From Pseudomonas fluorescens (GTDB lineage Bacteria > Pseudomonadota > Gammaproteobacteria > Pseudomonadales > Pseudomonadaceae), in NCBI RefSeq assembly GCF_040448305.1, contig NZ_CP148752.1, forward strand, positions 2,728,001 through 2,792,000: a DNA stretch of 64,000 nt. Reading direction: 5' to 3'. A program made the position numbers and the translations under genes. Shown here piece by piece: positions 43,574 through 52,037 of the stretch; within the stretch, counting starts at the first letter, position 1; the number at the start of each line of letters is the position of its first letter. The notes beneath the pieces are model-generated. The model saw only the letters and a list, made by a program, of their open reading frames with translations. It made no database searches and was not told the origin of the DNA.

Positions 43574-45520
43574 TCAGGTTTTGCTTGCCGGCTTTGCCCT
43601 GCGCTTGGTGCCGCTTGCTGGTTTGCGCGGGGCGGCTTTTCGTTTTTTCTTCCATGGGGCTGCGGCGGAGCCACCGGGCGGTGGGCCGCTGATGGTCAGG
43701 CTCAGCCCGGCACAGCGACTGACCTGTTTGCTCATCCACGCCGCCTGTTTGGTGACGAACTCTTCCAGGCTCATTTCCCCGCTTTGCACCATGTCCAGGG
43801 CCTGTTCCCAGATCGCCGTGGTGCCCGGATCGGCGATGGCCCGTGGTACGGCGTCGATCAGGCTGAACGCGGCCGGCGTGGCGGCCAGGGCCTTGCCGTT
43901 CTTGACCAGATAACCACGATCGAGCAGGCCCTGGATGATCGACGCGCGGGTCGCTTCGGTGCCGATGCCCGTGGTGTCCTTGAGTTTTTGCTTGAGCAGC
44001 GGGTCTTGCACCAGTTTGGCGACATTCTTCATGGCTTTGATCAAATCGCCTTCCGTGAACGGCTTTGGCGGTTGCGTCCACAGGTCCTTGAATTGCACGC
44101 CGGCCACTGCGCAATCGATGCCTTCGGCCAGGTTGGGCAGAGTCTGCGGCGCCGGGGCTTCGCGCCCCTTGGCCGGAGCCAGTGCTTCGGGCAGGGCGCG
44201 CTTCCAGCCCGGCTCGATGATCTGCTTTCCGACAGCGCGCAGGGCCTCGCCGGCGCAGTCGAAGTCGGCCTGGGTGCGGTCGTATTCGTGATTGGGCAGG
44301 AACTGCGCCAGGTATCGCGCGCGGATCAGGGTGTAGACCGCACGCTGTTTGCCCGCCAGCTTGTCGAGATTCTTCGCCGCGGCGGTGGGGATGATGCCGT
44401 GGTGCGCGCTGACCTTGGCATCGTTCCAGGCCCGTGAGCGCCGTTGCGGATCAAGGTGATCGTGCAAGACGTTCAACGCTGGATCGGCCTGGCGCAACGC
44501 CGCCAGAATGGCCGGTGCCTCGCTGTGCTGACTCAGGGGCAAGTAGCCGCAATCACTGCGCGGATAGGTAATGACCTTGTGGGTTTCGTACAGCGCCTGG
44601 GCGATGTCGAGGGTTTCCTGGGCGCCGAGGCCGAGCTTCTTCGAGCAGACCTCCTGCAGGGTGCCCAGGTCGAACGGCAGCGGGGCCACTTCGCGCATCC
44701 GTTCGGTGCGCAGTTTGATCACCCGCGCACTGGCCGCGCCACTCATGGCGGCGGCCGCCTGTTGTGCCAATGCCTGATTCAGGCAGCGGTCCTGATCGTC
44801 GCAAAGCTCCGATGCCGCGCGCCATTGCGCAGTGAACGCGGTGCCGTTGTGCAGCAGCTGCACGTCGATGGCCCAATAGGGGACGGGCACAAAGTCGGTG
44901 ATGCTGCGATCGCGATCCACCACCAGGCGCAAGGTCGGCGTTTGCACCCGGCCGACCGGCAACACGCCTTGATAGCCGGACTGACGCCCCAGCAGGGTGA
45001 ACAGTCGACTCATGTTCATGCCGATCAGCCAGTCGGCCCGGGAACGCCCCAGGGCCGAGTGATAGAGGCTGAAGGTCTCGTTCCCCGGTTTGAGGGCCGC
45101 GAGGGCCTTGCGGATGGACGCATCGTCCAGCGCCGACAACCAGAGGCGGCGGATCGGCCCGCGATAGCGGCAATGCTCCACCAGTTCCCGGGCGATCATC
45201 TCGCCCTCGCGGTCGGCGTCCGTGGCGATGATCAGTTCGGACGCTTCGCCGAGCAGGCGCTTGACCGCCTTGTACTGGCTGGCGGTGCGCGGCTTGACGG
45301 TCATTTTCCATTTTTCGGGAATGATCGGCAGGTCGGCCAGCACCCAGCGCTTGTAGCGCGCGTCGTAGGCATCCGGCGGTGCGGTTTCCAGCAGGTGGCC
45401 GATGCACCAGGTCACCGTGACGTCCGTTCCCAGCCAGCAGCCATCGCCCCGGCGCCGGGCGCCGAGGACTGCCGCAATGTCTTTGGCCTGGGAAGGTTTT
45501 TCACAGAGGTACAGCCGCAT
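43574..45520 (-). CDS. topB: DNA topoisomerase III
   Basis: A 648-residue type IA topoisomerase. The Toprim domain starts RLYLCEKPSQAKDIA and includes ATDADREGEMIA; the active tyrosine is in VITYPRSDCGYLP; GYQGVLPVGRVQTPT and GTEATRASIIQGLLDRGY are typical. There are no C-terminal zinc fingers; instead the last 25 residues are very basic (Lys/Arg/Pro). It decatenates and removes single-strand links during replication and recombination. The start may be ATG 45520 or ATG 45529; the former begins at the conserved sequence. Confidence 0.92.
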   Translation of the reverse strand: MRLYLCEKPSQAKDIAAVLGARRRGDGCWLGTDVTVTWCIGHLLETAPPDAYDARYKRWVLADLPIIPEKWKMTVKPRTASQYKAVKRLLGEASELIIATDADREGEMIARELVEHCRYRGPIRRLWLSALDDASIRKALAALKPGNETFSLYHSALGRSRADWLIGMNMSRLFTLLGRQSGYQGVLPVGRVQTPTLRLVVDRDRSITDFVPVPYWAIDVQLLHNGTAFTAQWRAASELCDDQDRCLNQALAQQAAAAMSGAASARVIKLRTERMREVAPLPFDLGTLQEVCSKKLGLGAQETLDIAQALYETHKVITYPRSDCGYLPLSQHSEAPAILAALRQADPALNVLHDHLDPQRRSRAWNDAKVSAHHGIIPTAAAKNLDKLAGKQRAVYTLIRARYLAQFLPNHEYDRTQADFDCAGEALRAVGKQIIEPGWKRALPEALAPAKGREAPAPQTLPNLAEGIDCAVAGVQFKDLWTQPPKPFTEGDLIKAMKNVAKLVQDPLLKQKLKDTTGIGTEATRASIIQGLLDRGYLVKNGKALAATPAAFSLIDAVPRAIADPGTTAIWEQALDMVQSGEMSLEEFVTKQAAWMSKQVSRCAGLSLTISGPPPGGSAAAPWKKKRKAAPRKPASGTKRRAKPASKT

Positions 45521-45603
45521 AACCACCATCGTCGATCAATGTGCCAAGGGTGCACAGAATGGCGCTTGATGGACGATGGAGCAATCTTTATCTGTATGGA
45601 TGT

Positions 45604-45740
45604 ACAGCTTTGTGTGTCGCTCCCGTTCGGCTGCGAAGCCGTCGCGAGGGTAAAACTTGGGTTATACCTGATAAACCGAGGTCTCAGGTTTTGGGGCTGC
45701 TGCGCAGCCCATCGCGGGTAAGCCACGCTCCCACATCATC
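45604..45740. repeat. REP-like degenerate repeat
   Basis: The 45530-45778 gap holds TGTCGCTCCCGTTCGGCTGC and, inverted and degenerate, GCGCAGCCCATCGCGGGTAA with CACGCTCCCACA. It looks like a diverged doublet of a REP variant with GGCTGCTGCGCAGCC palindrome near 45691. Confidence 0.55.
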
Positions 45741-45778
45741 GATTTGCAGGTCCATCACCGTCATGAGGAACGTTTTCC

Positions 45779-46147
45779 ATGAAAAGCTCCGGTCCTAGCC
45801 CTGTCATCACCATCGCCGAGCAGCCTGGCTGTCTGCTGGTGAAATTTCACGGTATTCAAGTAGCCGCCTCGGCACGGGCCCTGGTGTTGCTGGAGGCCAA
45901 TTACCCGCCGGTGTACTACGTGCCGCGAGAGGACATCGACGAGAAGTATTTCGCCCGCACCGACCACACCAGCTATTGCCCGTACAAGGGCGATGCCAGC
46001 TATTTCAGCCTGCAGGTGCCGGGGCATGAAAGCGCCAATGCGGTGTGGAGTTATGAAGATCCCAAGGTGTCGGTGGAACAAATCCGTGGATACCTGGCGT
46101 TCTACCCGGATCAAGTGAAGTTCGAGTTGCTTGATGCCGAGGTCTGA
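45779..46147 (+). CDS. DUF427 family protein
   Basis: A 122-residue protein of the DUF427 family. The hallmark blocks are ALVLLEANYPPVYYVPREDID, RTDHTSYCPYKGDASYFSL and ESANAVWSYEDP, ending YLAFYPDQVKFEL. The cysteine and tyrosines in TSYCPYKG are conserved in the family. AGGAA lies before the start. Function is unknown; it is often a single-gene unit, as here. Confidence 0.88.
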   Translation: MKSSGPSPVITIAEQPGCLLVKFHGIQVAASARALVLLEANYPPVYYVPREDIDEKYFARTDHTSYCPYKGDASYFSLQVPGHESANAVWSYEDPKVSVEQIRGYLAFYPDQVKFELLDAEV

Positions 46148-46201
46148 TCGGGGTTGATCGTCGCGACGAGGGAGCCAACTCCCTCGTCGCCATGCATTAC
46201 C

Positions 46202-47824
46202 TCAGTTCTTGTCGAGATCCACGTTGCGTGTCTCACGCAGACAAATCATCCCCACCACCAGGCTCACCCCGGTGATCACCACCGGATACCACAGCCCGTA
46301 GAAGATGTCCCCGGTGTACACCACCAACGCGAACGACACGGTCGGCAGGAAGCCGCCGAACCAGCCGTTGCCGATGTGGTAGGGCAGGGACATCGAGGTG
46401 TAGCGGATGCGGGTCGGGAACAGTTCGACCATCAACGCCGCCAGCGGGCCGTAGCACATCGCGGAGATGATGATCAGCGCGACGATCAGCGCCACGATTA
46501 TCGGCTTGTTGATCTGCTGCATGTCCGCCTGTTTCGGGTAACCGGCGAGGGTCACGGCACCGCGCAAGGCGGCTTCGTCGAAACCATCGATCTTCATGTC
46601 ACCGACGCTGACCTGCACGTCACTGCCGGCCGGGGCCGCTGCGCTCTGGTACGGCAGGCCCTGCTTGACCAGGAAGGTCTTGACCTTGTCGCACGGGCTG
46701 TCGAATTTCGCCTTGCCCACCGGGTCGAACTGGAAGGTGCAGGTGGCCGGGTCGGCCATCACGGTGATCGGTGCCTGGCGACTGGCCTGGTCGATGGCCG
46801 GGTTGGCGTAGTGGGCCAGGGTCTTGAAGATCGGGAAGTACAGCGCGGTGGCCAGCAGCAGGCCGATCATCAGCACCGGTTTGCGTCCGACCTTGTCCGA
46901 CAGCCAGCCAAAGAAGATGAAGAACGGCGCGCCAATGGTCACGCTGACAATCAGCAGACCGTTGGCCACCGCCGGGTCCATTTTCAGGAACTGGGTGAGG
47001 AAGAACAGCACATAGAATTGCGCGGCGTAGAAGGTCACCGCTTGCCCGGCGTTGATGCTGAACAGAGCGATCAACACCACCTTGAGGTTTTCCCATTTGC
47101 CGAAGGAGTCGCGAATCGGCTGTTTGCACAGCTTGCCTTCTTCTTTCATTTTCACGAAGGCCGGCGACTCGTGCAGGCTCATGCGAATCCAGGTCGAGAT
47201 GCCCAGCAGCACGATGGAAAACAGGAACGGAATGCGCCAGCCCCAGACTTCGAACTGATCGCCGGTGAAGTAGCGGCAACCCAGCACCACCAGCAACGAG
47301 AGCAGCAGGCCAAGGGTCGCGGTGGACTGAATCCAGCTGGTGTGGAAGCCCCGCTTGCCGACGGGCGCGTGCTCGGCGACATAGGTCGCGGCGCCGCCGT
47401 ATTCACCGCCCAGGGCCAGGCCCTGGAGCATGCGCAGTACCACCAGGATGATCGGCGCGGCGATGCCGATGCTGGCGTAGGTCGGCAGCAATCCGACGCA
47501 GAACGTCGCCAGGCCCATGAGGACGATGGTGGCGAGGAAGGTGTACTTGCGCCCGATCATGTCCCCCAACCGCCCGAACACCAGCGCGCCGAACGGCCGG
47601 ACGATGAAGCCGGCGGCGAAGGCCATCAGGGCAAAGATAAACGCCGTGGTGTCGTTGACCCCGGCGAAGAACTGCTTGCTGATCACCGCCGCGAGGGCGC
47701 CGTAGAGGAAAAAGTCATACCACTCGAAGACCGTCCCGAGGGACGAGGCGAAGATGACTTTCTGGGTTTCCTGGCTGGTGCCCGCGCTGCGCACGGCTTC
47801 CAGGGTTTGAACGTTTTCTGACAT
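46202..47824 (-). CDS. MFS metabolite:H+ symporter with long periplasmic loop
   Basis: A 540-residue transporter of the sugar/carboxylate:H+ symporter group (relatives ShiA, ProP, KgtP): SLGTVFEWYDFFLYG at the start, GRLGDMIGRKYTF, GGEYGGAATYVAEHAP. Between helices 8 and 9 it carries an insertion of about 90 residues containing two cysteines (PATCTF and FDSPCDKV), which enlarges the usual length by about 100 residues. GAGGG lies before the start. The transported acid or osmolyte is unknown. Confidence 0.83.
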   Translation of the reverse strand: MSENVQTLEAVRSAGTSQETQKVIFASSLGTVFEWYDFFLYGALAAVISKQFFAGVNDTTAFIFALMAFAAGFIVRPFGALVFGRLGDMIGRKYTFLATIVLMGLATFCVGLLPTYASIGIAAPIILVVLRMLQGLALGGEYGGAATYVAEHAPVGKRGFHTSWIQSTATLGLLLSLLVVLGCRYFTGDQFEVWGWRIPFLFSIVLLGISTWIRMSLHESPAFVKMKEEGKLCKQPIRDSFGKWENLKVVLIALFSINAGQAVTFYAAQFYVLFFLTQFLKMDPAVANGLLIVSVTIGAPFFIFFGWLSDKVGRKPVLMIGLLLATALYFPIFKTLAHYANPAIDQASRQAPITVMADPATCTFQFDPVGKAKFDSPCDKVKTFLVKQGLPYQSAAAPAGSDVQVSVGDMKIDGFDEAALRGAVTLAGYPKQADMQQINKPIIVALIVALIIISAMCYGPLAALMVELFPTRIRYTSMSLPYHIGNGWFGGFLPTVSFALVVYTGDIFYGLWYPVVITGVSLVVGMICLRETRNVDLDKN

Positions 47825-47922
47825 ACCGGTATCCCTCACAGTGATTGTTTTTGTTGTTCCACTGGTGTTGCGTGTTCCATTTCAGGGGTAATGCTCGATG
47901 TCCGTGAATCTAATGCGGTCAT

Positions 47923-48014
47923 TGTAGGAGCGAGCCTGCTCGCGATGGCGGTGGGTCAATCAACGAAGATGTTGACTGTCATTCCGTCATCGCGAGCAGG
48001 CTCGCTCCTACAGG
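47923..48014. repeat. REP doublet overlapping a gene end
   Basis: TTGTAGGAGCGAGCCTGCTC at 47923 and its inverse ending at 48014 flank TCAACGAAGATGTTGACTGT. The right arm lies inside the reading frame of the GMC oxidoreductase, whose stop falls at 47979 within the spacer. Confidence 0.85.
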
Positions 48015-49628
48015 GATTGTGTTTGAAGCGGAGTTGAGGATCATCTGCGCAGCCTTCTCGGCAATCATCAGCGTTGGCGAGCAGGTGTTGCCCGAGGTGA
48101 TGCGCGGCATGATCGAGGCATCGGCAATGCGCAGGCCGGGGATGCCATGGACCTTGAGTTGCGCATCGACCACGGCGTCGGCGTCATTGCCCATGCGGCA
48201 GGTGCCCACCGGATGGAAAATCGTAGTGCCGATCCGCGCGGCGGCTTCGTGCAACTGTTCTTCGCTTCGCAGGCTGTCGCCGGGCAGGTATTCCACCGGA
48301 TTGAAGGCGCGCAGGGCCGGCGCGGCGACGATGCGCCGGGTCAGGCGAATGGCGTCGGCGGCGACCCGCAGGTCCTCCGGATGGCTCAAGTAATTGGGTT
48401 GGATCAGCGGGGCTTCTTGCGGATCGGCCGAGCGGATGTCCACCCGGCCACGGCTTTGCGGGCGCAAATCGCAGACCGATGCGGTGAACGCCGGGAACGC
48501 ATGCAGCGGTTCGCCAAAGCGCTCCAGCGACAGCGGTTGCACGTGGTATTCGAGGTTGGCTGAAGTCTGCTCCGGCCCCGAGCGGGCAAAGGCGCCCAAC
48601 TGGCTCGGCGCCATGGACAGCGGGCCACTGCGGTCATACAGGTAGCGCAGACCCATGCCCATCTTGCCCCACAGGCTGCCGGCAATCTGGTTCAAGGTGC
48701 GGGCATTTTCCAGCTTGTAGATCAGCCGCAGTTGCAGGTGATCCTGCAGGTTGCCACCGACGCCGGGTAGCTCATGGGCGACGCCAATGCCCAGCCGCTC
48801 CAGCAGTGGACGCGGGCCGATGCCGGAGCGTTGCAGGATGCTGGGCGAACCGACGGAGCCGGCACACAGGACGATTTCCTTGCGCGCCTTGAAGGTTTTC
48901 GCCTGGCCTTGCCAGCGGGCGCTGATCGCCGATGCGCGACCATTGTCCAGCAGCACGCGGTCGACTTCGACAGCGGTCAGCACGGTGAGATTGGGACGCT
49001 GACGAATGGGTTTGAGAAAGGCCTTGGACGCGTTCCAGCGGATGCCGGCCTTCTGATTGACCTGGAAATAGCCGCAACCTTCGTTGTCGCCCTGGTTGAA
49101 GTCATCGATGCTGGCAATGCCGCTTTGTTCGGCGGCACTGCGGAACGCATCGAGAATAGGCCATGACAGGCGCTGGCGTTCGACCCGCCATTCGCCCGCG
49201 GCGCCGTGAAATTCGGCGGCGCCGGCAAAGTGGTTTTCACTCTGCTTGAACAGCGGCAACACCTCTTGCCAGCTCCAGCCAGGGTTGCCGTCGGCGGCCC
49301 AGCGGTCGTAGTCGCCGGCCTGGCCGCGCATGTAGATCATGCCGTTGATCGAGGAGCAGCCACCCAGCACCTTACCGCGCGGGTAGCTCAGGGCGCGACC
49401 TTGCAGGCCCGGTTGCGCTTCGGTCTTGAAGCACCAGTCGGTGCGCGGGTTGCCGATGCAGAACAGGTAACCCACGGGGATGTGAATCCACGCATAGTTG
49501 TCGCGGCCACCGGCCTCGAGCAGCAACACGCGATGTTGCGGATTGGCCGATAGTCGATTGGCCAGCAGACATCCGGCCGGCCCGGCCCCGACCACGATGT
49601 AATCGTATTCATCAAGGGAAGTCTGCAT
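47979..49628 (-). CDS. GMC family FAD oxidoreductase (choline dehydrogenase-like)
   Basis: A 549-residue flavoenzyme. The dinucleotide fold is VVGAGPAGCLLANRLS, GGCSSINGMIYMRGQAGDYDRW is the first GMC signature, and the active-site histidine is in IFHPVGTCRMG. The C-terminal residues after QMILNSAS (ending VGASLLAMTE) are encoded by a REP, so the native stop was probably lost or replaced. The start at 49628 has GAGG six bases upstream. The substrate is an alcohol such as choline, an alkanol or a polyethylene glycol; divergence from a LysR gene suggests specific induction. Confidence 0.86.
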   Translation of the reverse strand: MQTSLDEYDYIVVGAGPAGCLLANRLSANPQHRVLLLEAGGRDNYAWIHIPVGYLFCIGNPRTDWCFKTEAQPGLQGRALSYPRGKVLGGCSSINGMIYMRGQAGDYDRWAADGNPGWSWQEVLPLFKQSENHFAGAAEFHGAAGEWRVERQRLSWPILDAFRSAAEQSGIASIDDFNQGDNEGCGYFQVNQKAGIRWNASKAFLKPIRQRPNLTVLTAVEVDRVLLDNGRASAISARWQGQAKTFKARKEIVLCAGSVGSPSILQRSGIGPRPLLERLGIGVAHELPGVGGNLQDHLQLRLIYKLENARTLNQIAGSLWGKMGMGLRYLYDRSGPLSMAPSQLGAFARSGPEQTSANLEYHVQPLSLERFGEPLHAFPAFTASVCDLRPQSRGRVDIRSADPQEAPLIQPNYLSHPEDLRVAADAIRLTRRIVAAPALRAFNPVEYLPGDSLRSEEQLHEAAARIGTTIFHPVGTCRMGNDADAVVDAQLKVHGIPGLRIADASIMPRITSGNTCSPTLMIAEKAAQMILNSASNTIPVGASLLAMTE

Positions 49629-49760
49629 CCCTGACCTCGCGTTGTTGTTCTTGTTGTCTGTCATCCTAGTTGTTAGCTTTCGTCAAAAGAATGTTAGTTT
49701 TTGCGCAGCCGCTGTGCGTTTTTAAACAGCATCCCGAACGGCTACAAACAAGGACGCTTC

Positions 49761-50663
49761 ATGTTCGACTGGAATGACCTGCGGTTTTTTCTCGAATTGC
49801 AGCGCAGCGGGCGTTTGCTCACGGCTGCCCGGCGCTTGAACACCACCCATGCCACCGTGGCGCGGCACATCGAGGCCATCGAAAAGAGCCTCGGTACGGC
49901 GTTGTTCGTCCAGCATGCCCAGGGTTACGAGATGACCCCGGCGGGCGAGGCGTTGCTTAAACACGCCGAGGCGATGGAGAACGTGGCGCTGCTGGCCCAG
50001 GAGGAAATCACCCAGTCCACCGCGCCGCTGGGCAAGATCCGCGTTGGGGTGACGGAAGGGCTGGGCATCATGTTCCTCGCCAGTCGCATGAACGGCTTGT
50101 TCGAGCGCTATCCGGGGCTGGAGGTGGAACTGGTGGCGGTGCCGCGTTTTGTCAGCATCCTCAACCGCGAGGCGGAAATCAGCATCCACCTCGAACGCCC
50201 GGCCGCCGATATGCTGGTCACCCGCAAACTCACCGACTATCGCCTGGCACTCTATGCCAGCCAGGACTATCTCGATCGCTCACCGCCGTTGCGCAGTCGC
50301 GAGGACTTGGGGCGGCATGCCTGGATTGGCTATGTCGACGACCTGCTGTTCAGCCAGGAACTGATGTTCCTCAACAGCTTCTGCCGCAACCCGCGGGTGG
50401 TGTTTCACAGCACCAGCGTGATCGCCCAGCAACAGGCGGCCCGCTCGGGCCTGGGGATTGCCGTGTTGCCGTGCTACATGGCCAGTGCCGATCCCGGTCT
50501 GGTGCCGTTGCTGCCGGACGAAAGCATCCAGCGCAGCTACTGGATCAGCACCCGCCGCGAACTGCACAAATCGGTGCGGTTGCGGGTGTTGTGGGATTAT
50601 GTGGTGGGGTTGTGTGAGCGGGAGCAGGGGTTGTTGTTGGGGGCTGTTGCTCAGGGTGCCTGA
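49761..50663 (+). CDS. LysR family transcriptional regulator
   Basis: A 300-residue LysR protein: winged helix in NDLRFFLELQRSGRLLTAARRLNTTHATVARHIEAIE, then an effector domain (GKIRVGVTEGLGIMFLASRM; TSVIAQQQAARSGLGIAVLPCYM). AAGGA precedes the start. It is divergent from the GMC oxidoreductase over 132 bases, so it is the likely regulator of that gene. Confidence 0.88.
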   Translation: MFDWNDLRFFLELQRSGRLLTAARRLNTTHATVARHIEAIEKSLGTALFVQHAQGYEMTPAGEALLKHAEAMENVALLAQEEITQSTAPLGKIRVGVTEGLGIMFLASRMNGLFERYPGLEVELVAVPRFVSILNREAEISIHLERPAADMLVTRKLTDYRLALYASQDYLDRSPPLRSREDLGRHAWIGYVDDLLFSQELMFLNSFCRNPRVVFHSTSVIAQQQAARSGLGIAVLPCYMASADPGLVPLLPDESIQRSYWISTRRELHKSVRLRVLWDYVVGLCEREQGLLLGAVAQGA

Positions 50664-50670
50664 ACGGACG

Positions 50671-50770
50671 CCTTCGCGGGCAAGCCCGCTCCCACAGGTT
50701 TTTGTGCTGTTCACACCGACTGTGTAGCGCTGCAGATCCCTGTGGGAGTGGGCTTGCTCGCGAAGGCGTC
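50671..50770. repeat. REP doublet
   Basis: CTTCGCGGGCAAGCCCGCTC at 50671 and the inverse GTGGGAGTGGGCTTGCTCGC ending near 50766 surround about 40 bases. It lies directly after the lysR stop and before the AlkC-like gene end. Confidence 0.85.
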
Positions 50771-50796
50771 GGTAGATTCACAATTGATCTAATGGT

Positions 50797-51894
50797 TTAA
50801 CCAACAATCTCGAACGCCGTACTGGCCAACCGTTCGCCATTAACCATGATATGCACCGCATGGCGCCCCGCATAATGCCGGCGGGTGGTGAGTTCCTTGA
50901 TCTGCTGGCCGCGACTGACGGCTTCGACAGCGTTGCCCGGCAGCGTCAGCGCCTTGAGCTTGAACACCTTCGCCGAGGTGCTGCCGTTGGCCTTGACGTA
51001 ATCGATGGCGTAGTCGATCACCAGGCGCTGACTGCTTTCTACCGTGGATTTGACGGCAAACGACAGGGTGATCTTTTCTCCCAGGCCAATCACCGGCGGT
51101 TCGACTTTCACATCAACGATCTCGACTTCGGGCTTGCCGCCCGCGCCGATAATCGCCAGTGCCCGCTGGTTGCCCTGTTTGATCAGGCTGCGCAGGGCGT
51201 GTCTGGCGATCCATGCGGTGTGCCGGTTGTCCAGCGACCAGCCTTCGATCAGGCCGAGTACCCAGTCGGGATGATCCTTGGTGATGTCGTTGAGGTGGTT
51301 GGCCACGGATTTGCGCACGTACAGGCTCGTGTCGGCCTTGAGGTTGTCGAGGATGTTCGCGGCCAGTGTCGGATCGGCCTGGATGGTCTCCAGCCGGAAT
51401 GACCAGGGCAGGCGTGGCCGGCATCCTTCGCTGGCCAGGCGCCGCACATGCTCGTTGTCGTCCAGCGACCAGGCATGCATCAGCTTGAGCGAGCGCTCGA
51501 GGTCACTGCGCAGAAAGTGACGGATTGCGAATTCCGAAGAGCCAAATGCAGTGAAGTACTTCAGCGCGTCCATCGAGTGTTCGAACGCATGGGCGCCGTA
51601 GCTGGCGACGTAGTGCGGCAGACACATGCTGACGAAGCCGCTGTTCAGGCGCGGGGCGAGGGCGCGCAGCACCTGCAGCGACCCCTCGTAGTCCAGGGGC
51701 AGTACGGCGTGCAGGCATTCGCTGACCCGGGCCATGCGCTGCATGACGCTGAGGTCTGCCAGGCCGGACTGGGCCAGTTTCAGGAAGCGCCAGGCCTCGA
51801 ATGGCGGATAGACCGCGGTCATTTCGCTGGCGATGTGCTGGAGGCGCTCGGTGTTGAAGATTTCCTTGAGCGCCGGAGATTGTTGGTCAGTCAT
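50797..51894 (-). CDS. DNA alkylation repair protein, AlkC-like
   Basis: A 365-residue HEAT-like repeat DNA glycosylase. The helical repeats run to about residue 255 (MDALKYFTAFGSSEFAIRHFL; WSLDDNEHVRRLASEGCRPRLPW; DTSLYVRKSVANHLNDI), and a C-terminal immunoglobulin-like beta domain follows from about 258. This two-part layout fits AlkC, which excises 3-methylcytosine and 3-methyladenine, rather than AlkD, which lacks the beta domain. AGGGA precedes the start. The assignment to AlkC rests on layout. Confidence 0.82.
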   Translation of the reverse strand: MTDQQSPALKEIFNTERLQHIASEMTAVYPPFEAWRFLKLAQSGLADLSVMQRMARVSECLHAVLPLDYEGSLQVLRALAPRLNSGFVSMCLPHYVASYGAHAFEHSMDALKYFTAFGSSEFAIRHFLRSDLERSLKLMHAWSLDDNEHVRRLASEGCRPRLPWSFRLETIQADPTLAANILDNLKADTSLYVRKSVANHLNDITKDHPDWVLGLIEGWSLDNRHTAWIARHALRSLIKQGNQRALAIIGAGGKPEVEIVDVKVEPPVIGLGEKITLSFAVKSTVESSQRLVIDYAIDYVKANGSTSAKVFKLKALTLPGNAVEAVSRGQQIKELTTRRHYAGRHAVHIMVNGERLASTAFEIVG

Positions 51895-51942
51895 GGTGGT
51901 TCCCTGGCAATTGTTGTTGATCCATCACACCGCGTCATCGTT

Positions 51943-52020
51943 CATCGCGAGCAGGCTCGCTCCCACAGAAAAGCGTGTAAGCGACAAAGATCCAATGTAG
52001 GAGCGAGCCTGCTCGCGAAG
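51943..52020. repeat. REP doublet
   Basis: TCATCGCGAGCAGGCTCGCT at 51943 and the inverse TAGGAGCGAGCCTGCTCGCG ending at 52018 enclose a short spacer of about 30 bases, between the AlkC-like start and the antiporter end. Confidence 0.85.
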
Positions 52021-52037
52021 GGTCCCTCAAATTCACC

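Noticed and set aside
46154..47821. A 555-codon plus-strand gene
   Set aside because: It is antisense to the MFS symporter along its full length; composition is His/Gln/Arg-rich as expected for a shadow frame.
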